Shown here: in pieces, positions 5,366 through 11,141 of the stretch
Position numbering within the stretch: the first letter of the stretch is position 1
Layout: every line of letters starts with the position of its first letter
From: a virus
Length of the DNA stretch: 22,314 bases
Direction: 5' to 3' (one strand)
IMG/VR virus record: IMGVR_UViG_3300025110_000145
Location: 1-22,314 of that record
The notes under the pieces: generated by a model
What the model saw: the letters and a program-made list of their open reading frames with translations, nothing else
Database searches by the model: none
Told to the model about the DNA's origin: nothing
Position numbers and translations under genes: made by a program

Positions 5366-5536
5366 ATGGCAATAACACGTGGACAAATACCAAGTTTATT
5401 AGAACCTGGCTTAGGTAGAGGTTGGGGTAAAAAAACTAGAAAAGAATTTAAAGTAAAGGCTCCAAATGTTAAAGGACTTAGCTCGTACTATGATGACCTT
5501 TATAAAAAATCCAGTAGCAAAAAAGTTAAGGTCTAG
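5366..5536 (+). CDS. 56-residue basic protein, first gene of the small basic protein island
   Basis: The ATG at 5366 has no Shine-Dalgarno but sits at the expected transcription start of the promoter before it. The protein reads MAITRGQIPSLLEPGLGRGW, then a Lys-rich middle (KKTRKEFKVKAP), a tyrosine pair (SSYYDDLYKK) and a basic tail. Many marine-phage small proteins begin with the same pattern of a threonine-arginine-glycine-glutamine. Function is unknown; it heads seven consecutive basic proteins. The next small gene overlaps its 3' end by 47 bases. Confidence 0.6.
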   Translation: MAITRGQIPSLLEPGLGRGWGKKTRKEFKVKAPNVKGLSSYYDDLYKKSSSKKVKV

Positions 5537-5618
5537 AAACTATAAGCCAAAAGTGATACAATCTAAAAAGTTGTACAACAGAAAAAGGCTTAAACACTAT
5601 GACAAAACTATGTGCTAG
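5490..5618 (+). CDS. 42-residue basic micro-protein
   Basis: The start is ATGATG at 5490-5495, read in another frame from the previous gene. The product is MMTFIKNPVAKKLRSRNYKP followed by KVIQSKKLYNRKRLKHYD. The combination IKNPVAK-LRS and SKK-YNRK recurs, as I recall, in small hypothetical proteins of marine phages, which is the main reason to accept it despite overlaps of 47 bases upstream and 20 downstream. It is strongly basic, so nucleic-acid binding is possible. No Shine-Dalgarno is evident. Confidence 0.55.
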   Translation: MMTFIKNPVAKKLRSRNYKPKVIQSKKLYNRKRLKHYDKTMC

Positions 5619-5994
5619 AGGCAAAGCGGCCGCTAAAAGAAAATTTCGAGTATATCCTTCAGCATATGCTAATGCTTATGCTAGTAAAATTTGTGCGGGT
5701 AAAATTAAAGACCCAAGTGGTGTAAAAAGAAAAGATTTTAAGGGACCTAAACCAGCTGGTAAAGTTTCTGGTGGAGAAGCTAAAGTTAAAAAAGTAATAA
5801 CTGGTTTACAAAAAGCATCAAAACTACATGCTGCTCAAGCTAAAACATTAAAATCTGTTGTAAAAGCTTCTGATGGACAATTCGCACAAAAACTAGAACC
5901 ATATGATGGAAGTTACATAAAAGGCAATCTTGCAGGTCACGAAGTTTCAAATAAAAGTTATACTAATTATTACAAAGGAATGTTAGATGAGTGA
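5599..5994 (+). CDS. Small basic conserved protein
   Basis: This 131-residue protein has a conserved-looking N-terminal domain, KLCARGKAAAKRKFRVYPSA followed by YANAYASKICAGK, with two cysteines (5 and 32), in a pattern I recall from marine phages and some large viruses. Residues 60-95 form a Lys/Ala-rich helix (KVKKVITGLQKASKLHAAQA). It ends YTNYYKGMLDE, which resembles the ends of two later genes in this cluster. Probably a nucleic-acid-binding or internal virion protein, but no role is known. It overlaps the next gene by eight bases. Confidence 0.75.
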   Translation: MTKLCARGKAAAKRKFRVYPSAYANAYASKICAGKIKDPSGVKRKDFKGPKPAGKVSGGEAKVKKVITGLQKASKLHAAQAKTLKSVVKASDGQFAQKLEPYDGSYIKGNLAGHEVSNKSYTNYYKGMLDE

Positions 5995-6319
5995 TGAGTC
6001 TACAATATTAAGAAACTTACCTAAAGGAAGTAAAAAAATTTTAAAAGATTTACCCAAGGGTAAACGTATTTATTTAACTACGATGACTAAAAATAAAAAA
6101 AAGAAAAAAGGATATCAAACAGCAGAAGAATTAGTTGGAAGTGGTAGAAAAGAAAAATTTTTCGATAATCCTTTTGATGCTAGAAAAGCTGGAGATGATG
6201 AAGACAGAGCAGATTTTAGAGATGCAAAAAAAATAGAGGCTAAAGGGTTAAGAGATGGGGGCATGTGTCGAGGAGCTGGAGCAGCAATAAGAGGTACAAA
6301 ATTTAAAGGAGTATTTTAA
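5987..6319 (+). CDS. Small charged protein with GGM...FKGVF C-terminal motif
   Basis: This 110-residue protein overlaps the previous gene and is preceded by AAAGGA (5974-5979). It begins with a repeated segment (LRNLPKGSKKILKDLPKGKR), continues with Lys- and Asp-rich sequence and ends GGMCRGAGAAIRG then TKFKGVF. The same ending occurs on the next protein, whose body is otherwise unrelated, so the terminus looks like an independent tag. Function unknown. Its stop overlaps the next ATG (TAATG). Confidence 0.75.
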   Translation: MSDESTILRNLPKGSKKILKDLPKGKRIYLTTMTKNKKKKKGYQTAEELVGSGRKEKFFDNPFDARKAGDDEDRADFRDAKKIEAKGLRDGGMCRGAGAAIRGTKFKGVF

Positions 6320-6714
6320 TGGGAAAGAAAAAGAATATACCAGATTATTTAAAAAAATCACTTTCTGACTCTACAGTCGGGGGTACTTTCGGCATAGATG
6401 ATAATGACTTTGTTACTACACCAAAAGCAGGTGTAAGTTTTGGAAAAGGTAATACATTGGTTTCTGCTGGACTAGAAAAACCGATTAGTAAATTAAGTAA
6501 AGAAAATATAAATAGTAAGGTTTCTCTTAGTATAAAAAAAGGTAGTATTGATCAAGGTGACTCTTCTGAATTTTCTTTGACAGCAGGAAAGCAAGGAAAA
6601 AATAAAAATGTAATGTTCAATATCACTAAAAAATTAAAAAAAAGAAGTGAAGGTGGTATGGCTAGAGGAACAGGAGCAGCTATCAGAGGTAAAGGTTTTA
6701 AAGGCGTATTCTAA
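6319..6714 (+). CDS. Small beta-rich protein with GGM...FKGVF C-terminal motif
   Basis: This 131-residue protein starts MGKKKNIPDYLKKSLSDSTV and then has a repetitive beta-type stretch with Gly and Ser turns (GGTFGIDDNDF, GVSFGKGNTLVSAGLEKP, VSLSIKKGS, FSLTAGKQG). It ends GGMARGTGAAIRG then KGFKGVF, nearly identical to the end of the preceding protein. The alternating pattern from about residue 30 to 105 resembles a small barrel or sandwich. Function unknown. Stop and next start overlap (TAATG). Confidence 0.75.
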   Translation: MGKKKNIPDYLKKSLSDSTVGGTFGIDDNDFVTTPKAGVSFGKGNTLVSAGLEKPISKLSKENINSKVSLSIKKGSIDQGDSSEFSLTAGKQGKNKNVMFNITKKLKKRSEGGMARGTGAAIRGKGFKGVF

Positions 6715-6989
6715 TGAGTCTTAAAAAATGGTTTGATCAAAAATGGGTAGATATTGGAAGCAAACGAAAAGATGGTTCTTACGCACCTTGTGGCCGTTCA
6801 AAGTTAGCATCGGATCAAAAACGGAAGTATCCAAAATGCGTCCCTGCTGCCAAAGCAGCGAGGATGACAGACTCTCAAAAGAGGAGTGCCGTTGCGAGAA
6901 AAAGAAGTAAAGCTCAAGGAGTGGGTGGTAAACCAACAAATGTAAGCACCTTTACCAAGAAGTATTATGGTGGTATGATAGAAACTTAA
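6714..6989 (+). CDS. DUF5872-like basic protein
   Basis: This 91-residue protein shows WVDIG (11-15), CGR (26-28), KYPKCVPAAKAARM (38-51) and a basic SQKRSAVARKRSKAQG stretch, which together I recognise as the DUF5872 family found in phages and large viruses. The paired cysteines (26 and 42) could bind metal or form a disulfide, but the family function is not known to me. The C-terminus KKYYGGMIET resembles NYYKGMLDE of the gene at 5599. The part encoding the family core (6780-6900) is richer in GC than its flanks. Confidence 0.8.
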   Translation: MSLKKWFDQKWVDIGSKRKDGSYAPCGRSKLASDQKRKYPKCVPAAKAARMTDSQKRSAVARKRSKAQGVGGKPTNVSTFTKKYYGGMIET

Positions 6990-7000
6990 GGAGAATTGAT

Positions 7001-7615
7001 ATGTTAAAACCAGTGAATAAAGAAAAAAATCCAGGACTTGCAAAGCTACCTGAAAAGGTAAGAAATAGAATGGGTTTTGCAAAAAAAGGTAAAATGACTT
7101 ACGCTAAATCAGGTACTATGTCTACAAAAGATGATGATAAAAGAGATATTAGAAAAACAGAATCTATGATTGGTGCATCTAAAAGTTCTAAAAGAGAAAA
7201 AGGTAAAATGTTAAAAGCCAAAAAAGGTGTGTTAGCTAAAAAAGATTACAAACTTGGATTTAAAATGCAAGGTGATTACAAAGGTAAAGATGTATTAGGT
7301 AAAGCAAAAGAATTTGTATCAACTGCTACTAAACAAAACAAAGGTACTGTTCAAAAATTTCAAACCCTACTGCAAAGATTTACTCCTGAAGAAGCAAAAA
7401 AAATGATGGATGACCCTAAAAGAAAAGAAAGATTAAAAAAGTTAATGAGAGAACGTAACAAACAAAAATCTGATAATCAGGTAGATAAAAAATTCTTAGG
7501 TGGTGAAATGAAGTCAACTAAAGGTTTTGGTGCAGCTAGAACTTCAGGAATGGGTCTACAAGATGAAAGTTTACCCGCAGGAAAGACTTTAGATTATTAT
7601 AAAGATATAATGTAA
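7001..7615 (+). CDS. Lys-rich basic protein
   Basis: This 204-residue protein has a strong Shine-Dalgarno (AAGGAG, 6988-6993). It begins MLKPVNKEKNPGLAKLPEKV, followed by RNRMGFAKKGK, a pattern seen in small marine-phage proteins. About a quarter of residues are lysine; a likely helical region runs from about 95 to 155 (VQKFQTLLQRFTPEEAKKMM). It ends with Gly-rich sequence and LDYYKDIM. Low complexity and charge suggest a nucleic-acid-associated protein. It is the last member of the basic island, just before the tail genes. Confidence 0.7.
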   Translation: MLKPVNKEKNPGLAKLPEKVRNRMGFAKKGKMTYAKSGTMSTKDDDKRDIRKTESMIGASKSSKREKGKMLKAKKGVLAKKDYKLGFKMQGDYKGKDVLGKAKEFVSTATKQNKGTVQKFQTLLQRFTPEEAKKMMDDPKRKERLKKLMRERNKQKSDNQVDKKFLGGEMKSTKGFGAARTSGMGLQDESLPAGKTLDYYKDIM

Positions 7616-7621
7616 TGAATT

Positions 7622-8533
7622 ATGGCAACGTCAGGAACTACTACATTCGATTTACAAATCGATGATATTATAGAAGAAGCATACGAAAGATGTGGTATTC
7701 GAACTAATAGTGGTTATGATATAAGAAGTGCCAGAAGAAGTTTAAATCTTTTATTTTCAGAGTGGGGTAACAGAGGTGTTCATCTCTGGAAAGTTAAATT
7801 AAATCAAATCCAATTTACAGCTGGAGTTGCAACGTATTCAGTTCCAATTCAAGTAAACGATGTTTTAGAGGCTTATATTTCTTCTAGTGGTGCAGTAAAT
7901 GGAACATTAAATACTGCTTTAACCAGCACTGCAACAAGTGTTGTTTTAACAGATGCTACTGGATTTGCATCAAGTGGTACACTTCAAATAGGATTAGAAT
8001 TTATTACTTATACTGGTAAATCTACAAACACATTAACTGGAGCAACAAGGGGAGCTCGTGGTTCGTTAGCCGTGGCTCATGCTGCTGGTGTTCCAGTACA
8101 AAATATAACTGGACAAGGTACTTCTTCTACAAATGATATTGCACTTACAAAAATAGATAGATCGGCTTATTCCGCTTTACCAAATAAATTAACAACAGGT
8201 CAACCATCACAATATTATGTTGATAGACAAACACAACCAACAATAAGTGTTTATCTTGCTCCAGATGCATCAACTTTTACAACGTTAAAATACTATTCAA
8301 TTGATAGAATTGAAGATGCTGGATCTTACACAAATAATCCAGATGTACCTTTTAGATTTTTACCATGCATGTGTTCTGGTCTTGCATATTATTTATCACA
8401 AAAAAAATCTCCAGATAGAATTCAATTATTAAAACAACTTTATGAGGATGAATTATTAAGAGCATTAAATGAAGATGGTTCGAGAACTTCAGTTTATATT
8501 TCTCCTCAAACATATTTTGGAGATGGTGTATAA
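7622..8533 (+). CDS. P22 gp4-like tail accessory / head-tail connector protein
   Basis: This 303-residue protein starts FDLQIDDIIEEAYERCGI then SGYDIRSARRSLNLLFSEWG, the pattern of P22 gp4-like proteins that form a ring below the portal in podoviruses. The C-terminal part (PDVPFRFLPCMCSGLAYYLS, then QLYEDELLRALNEDG) completes the fold. P22 gp4 itself is only about 166 residues. Much of the extra length is an inserted beta module (about residues 104-159, core SGTLQIGLEFITYTG...TRGARG) that is also present in the gp10-like protein encoded at 14742. It starts seven bases after the basic island. Confidence 0.85.
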   Translation: MATSGTTTFDLQIDDIIEEAYERCGIRTNSGYDIRSARRSLNLLFSEWGNRGVHLWKVKLNQIQFTAGVATYSVPIQVNDVLEAYISSSGAVNGTLNTALTSTATSVVLTDATGFASSGTLQIGLEFITYTGKSTNTLTGATRGARGSLAVAHAAGVPVQNITGQGTSSTNDIALTKIDRSAYSALPNKLTTGQPSQYYVDRQTQPTISVYLAPDASTFTTLKYYSIDRIEDAGSYTNNPDVPFRFLPCMCSGLAYYLSQKKSPDRIQLLKQLYEDELLRALNEDGSRTSVYISPQTYFGDGV

Positions 8534-8988
8534 TGGCTTATGCAAGTGGAAAAAGATCATTAGCTATATCTGATAGATCAGGCCAAGCATTTCCTTATAG
8601 AGAAATGGTAAAAGAATGGACTGGTGCATTGGTGCATATTTCTGAATTTGAACCAAAGCATCCACAATTAGATCCACCTTATCACAAAGCCGATGCTATA
8701 GCTTTACAGAATCCAAGAACAATGAAGTTTCAACAACCAACGGATATATCAGCTATAAATCCTCAAGCTCCTAATGATGATACAATTGCAGATTCAGGTG
8801 GAATATTTGTAGGAGTAGCTAATCTATCTTTGCCAGGAGATTTTGCATTTAGAACTCAAGATTTTCAAGTAACATCAAATGGTATTACAACAACAATACA
8901 TAGTATGGTTCCAGAAGATCCATCTCTTCAAAATAGAAGAAGAGAGTTAATTTCAACAATAGGTAATGTAGGAGTGAGTATTACGTAA
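8533..8988 (+). CDS. Conserved virion protein between connector genes
   Basis: This 151-residue protein begins MAYASGKRSLAISDRSGQAF followed by PYREMVKEWTGALVHISEFE and PKHPQLDP. This N-terminal region is highly characteristic and I associate it with conserved hypotheticals of marine podoviruses next to gp4-like genes. The middle is proline- and glutamine-rich; the C-terminal half (FAFRTQDFQVTSNGITTTIH) looks beta-rich. Start and stop overlap neighbouring genes by one base each (TAATG), so it should be made together with the gp4-like and adaptor proteins. A minor head-tail junction protein is likely by position; no biochemical role is known to me. Confidence 0.75.
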   Translation: MAYASGKRSLAISDRSGQAFPYREMVKEWTGALVHISEFEPKHPQLDPPYHKADAIALQNPRTMKFQQPTDISAINPQAPNDDTIADSGGIFVGVANLSLPGDFAFRTQDFQVTSNGITTTIHSMVPEDPSLQNRRRELISTIGNVGVSIT

Positions 8989-9638
8989 TGGCTGTAACAC
9001 ATGCAAATTTTTTAACTCAAGTTAGAAACTATACAGAAGTTGATAGTAATGTTTTAACTGATGCAATTATTCAAGATTTTATTAGGTCTGTTGAATTAGA
9101 TATAGCAGGAAAAGTTGATTACGATGATTTAAGAAAATATTCAACATCAAATTTTACTGCTGCAAATAGATATGTAACTTTACCCTCTGATCTAATTATA
9201 ATAAGGTCTGTTCAAGTAATCGATTCGGGTACAAGAACATTTTTAGAAAAAAGAGACACTAGTTTTATATCAGAATTTAATAGTAGCTCTACTCAAGCTT
9301 TACCAAAATATTGGGCAAATTGGGATGATTTTACTTTATTAGTAGCTCCAATGCCAGATCAAGCATATGAAATTCAAATTAATTATATAATTGATCCACC
9401 TAACTTTACTTCATCAAATAACACATTTTTATCAACTTATCAGGAATCAATGTTACTGCATGGGGTGTTAGCTGAAGCGTTCAGATTTCTTAAAGGACCC
9501 GACAATCTATACAACCTCTATAATTCAAAGTATAATGAAGAAACACAAAATTTTGCCCTACAACAAATGGGTAGAAGAAGACGAGGAGAATATCAAGACG
9601 GAGTTCCAAGAATCAAAGTCGATTCTCCTAGTCCATAA
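8988..9638 (+). CDS. Head-tail adaptor protein, SU10-adaptor-like
   Basis: This 216-residue protein has the usual order of this family: an N-terminal helical region (FLTQVRNYTEVDSNVLTDAI), RYVTLPSDLIIIRSVQVI, a LEKRDTSFISEF segment, PKYWANWDD, LLVAPMPDQAYEIQINYIID and a helical LLHGVLAEAFRFLKG. These match phage adaptor proteins (SU10 type) that join the portal to the short tail. The C-terminus is basic (MGRRRRGEYQDG), possibly facing DNA or the portal. It is the third gene of the connector trio and is followed by a gene with its own Shine-Dalgarno. Confidence 0.8.
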   Translation: MAVTHANFLTQVRNYTEVDSNVLTDAIIQDFIRSVELDIAGKVDYDDLRKYSTSNFTAANRYVTLPSDLIIIRSVQVIDSGTRTFLEKRDTSFISEFNSSSTQALPKYWANWDDFTLLVAPMPDQAYEIQINYIIDPPNFTSSNNTFLSTYQESMLLHGVLAEAFRFLKGPDNLYNLYNSKYNEETQNFALQQMGRRRRGEYQDGVPRIKVDSPSP

Positions 9639-9656
9639 ATTTAAAGGAGAATAATT

Positions 9657-10103
9657 ATGGCAATAACAACAAATGCAATCTGTGATTCTTTTAAAAAAGA
9701 ATTACTTCAAGCAAAACATGATTTTGATACATCATCAGATACTTATAAATTAGCGATGTATACAAGTTCAGCAACTTTAGGTAAATCAACTACAAACTAT
9801 GCAACTGCAAATGAAGTTTCTTCACCATCAGGATATACTGCAGGTGGAAAAGCTTTAGTAAATCAAGGTGTTAAAGTTTCATCTTCAGTGGCTATCACTG
9901 ATTTTGCTGACTTATCTTTTGTAGGAGTTACATTAACTGCTAGAGGAGCATTAATTTACAATACAACAACAGATGGTGGTTCAAATACTACTGATGCTGT
10001 AGCAGTATTAGATTTTGGTGCAGATAAAACTGCAACGTCTGGAACATTTACAATTCAGTTTCCAGCGTTTACAACTTCTGCTGCGATTTTAAGATTAGCT
10101 TAA
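9657..10103 (+). CDS. Conserved small virion protein
   Basis: This 148-residue protein has a strong Shine-Dalgarno (AAAGGAGA) and starts MAITTNAICDSFKKELLQAK. It continues YKLAMYTSSATLGKSTTNY, GYTAGGKALV, TARGALIYNTT and AVAVLDFGADKTATSGTF. This arrangement is very common among uncharacterised marine-phage virion proteins and probably folds as a beta sandwich. Its place between the adaptor and the repeat-rich protein suggests a tail or decoration component. No enzymatic motif. Confidence 0.75.
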   Translation: MAITTNAICDSFKKELLQAKHDFDTSSDTYKLAMYTSSATLGKSTTNYATANEVSSPSGYTAGGKALVNQGVKVSSSVAITDFADLSFVGVTLTARGALIYNTTTDGGSNTTDAVAVLDFGADKTATSGTFTIQFPAFTTSAAILRLA

Positions 10104-10120
10104 TTTAAAGGAGGAGCCTA

Positions 10121-11104
10121 GTGGCTGACATTACAGTTCCAGTTCAGTCGCCAGGCTCTGAATATTGGGGTCAATCCACTTGGAGTTCTAATGACTGGGG
10201 TGGATCAGGAGTTTCGTTAGCTTCTGCTCAAGGCTCTGTTACAACAACCGCAAATGCGGATGTCTCTGTTACTGGTGTTCAATTAACATCATCTCAAGGT
10301 ACAACAATTGGTGGTACTTCTGCTTTAGTTCAAGTAACTGGAAGTTTAGAATCCATGGCTGTTGGTGGAGTAACTATTGGTATTGGTGTACCAGTTGGTT
10401 CATTGGGTATAGCAAGTAGTATTGGTGCTGCTACAGTAGATGAAGACGAACTAACAGGAATTGGTTGGGGTAGAAGAACTTGGGGTAACCTTGCATGGGG
10501 TGGAGCTTATTCTGTTATAGCAACTGGACAAACTTTAACTTCTTCAATTGGTTCTGCTATTGGAAAAACTGATGTATCGGTTTCTGTTACAAGTGCTGGT
10601 TCTTTAACTTCAACATTTGGAAGTTTTTCACTAAAAATAGATTCTGACATAACTGTATTTGCAGCTGAAGATCAACTAGACTTTACGATTGGAGCATCAG
10701 AATTCGATGCTGATGCTAATGTTACAGTAAGTAGTGCTGGATCATTAACTGGATCAATAGGAACTACAATTGCTGGACTTAAAACTCCTGTAGATGTAAC
10801 TGGTATTCAAGCTTCATTTACCATGGGAGATTTTACTCTGGTTCAATCTACAAATGAATCAGTTACTGGACAATCAGCAACTTTAACTTTAGGTCAACAT
10901 GCTGAAATACCTGGTCAAATTATAGGTGTTGGAGGATTACAATTATCTAGTTCTATTGGTTCAGTAACCGTGATTGGTTTAGCTAATATTGATGTTACAG
11001 GTATTCAAATGACTTCTTCTATAGGTAATGTTGCAGTAACACCTTGGCAAGAAGTAAATCCAGGTGTAACTAATACATGGTCAGAGGTTGATTTGGCAGC
11101 ATAG
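10121..11104 (+). CDS. Repeat-rich virion protein
   Basis: This 327-residue protein starts at GTG, chosen because AAAGGAGGAG (10107-10116) lies directly upstream. It contains about eleven degenerate repeats of 20-25 residues of the form V-T-G-x-Q-L-T-S-S-x-G, for example VTGVQLTSSQG (50-60), TGQTLTSSIG (135-144), AGSLTGSIG (206-214) and VTGIQMTSSIG (292-302). Two tryptophan-glycine segments interrupt it: YWGQSTWSSNDWGG (15-28) and GWGRRTWGNLAWGG (115-128). The pattern suggests an elongated beta structure such as a fibre or stalk. It lies immediately before the tail fibre gene, whose -35 promoter element is inside its last codons. Confidence 0.75.
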   Translation: MADITVPVQSPGSEYWGQSTWSSNDWGGSGVSLASAQGSVTTTANADVSVTGVQLTSSQGTTIGGTSALVQVTGSLESMAVGGVTIGIGVPVGSLGIASSIGAATVDEDELTGIGWGRRTWGNLAWGGAYSVIATGQTLTSSIGSAIGKTDVSVSVTSAGSLTSTFGSFSLKIDSDITVFAAEDQLDFTIGASEFDADANVTVSSAGSLTGSIGTTIAGLKTPVDVTGIQASFTMGDFTLVQSTNESVTGQSATLTLGQHAEIPGQIIGVGGLQLSSSIGSVTVIGLANIDVTGIQMTSSIGNVAVTPWQEVNPGVTNTWSEVDLAA

Positions 11105-11116
11105 AAAATGTATAAT
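11088..11116 (+). promoter_or_regulatory. Sigma-70-type promoter of the tail fibre gene
   Basis: TTGATT (11088-11093) and TATAAT (11111-11116) are separated by exactly 17 bases, the best overall match to a bacterial sigma-70 promoter in this window. The -35 lies inside the end of the previous gene. Transcription would begin about 20 bases before the fibre ATG and include its Shine-Dalgarno AGGAGA (11128-11133). Confidence 0.65.
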
Positions 11117-11141
11117 TAAGATATTTTAGGAGAATTTATTT

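Noticed and set aside
6804-7082. Antisense ORFs over the DUF5872-like gene
   Set aside because: Phe/Ser/Leu-rich products that are simply the complement of a Lys/Arg/Ala-rich gene; no supporting signals.
7606-7621. TATAAT ten bases before the gp4-like start
   Set aside because: It encodes the last residues of the previous gene (DIM), has no extended -10 or good -35, and spacing differs from the three leaderless-type sites. Possible but not supported.
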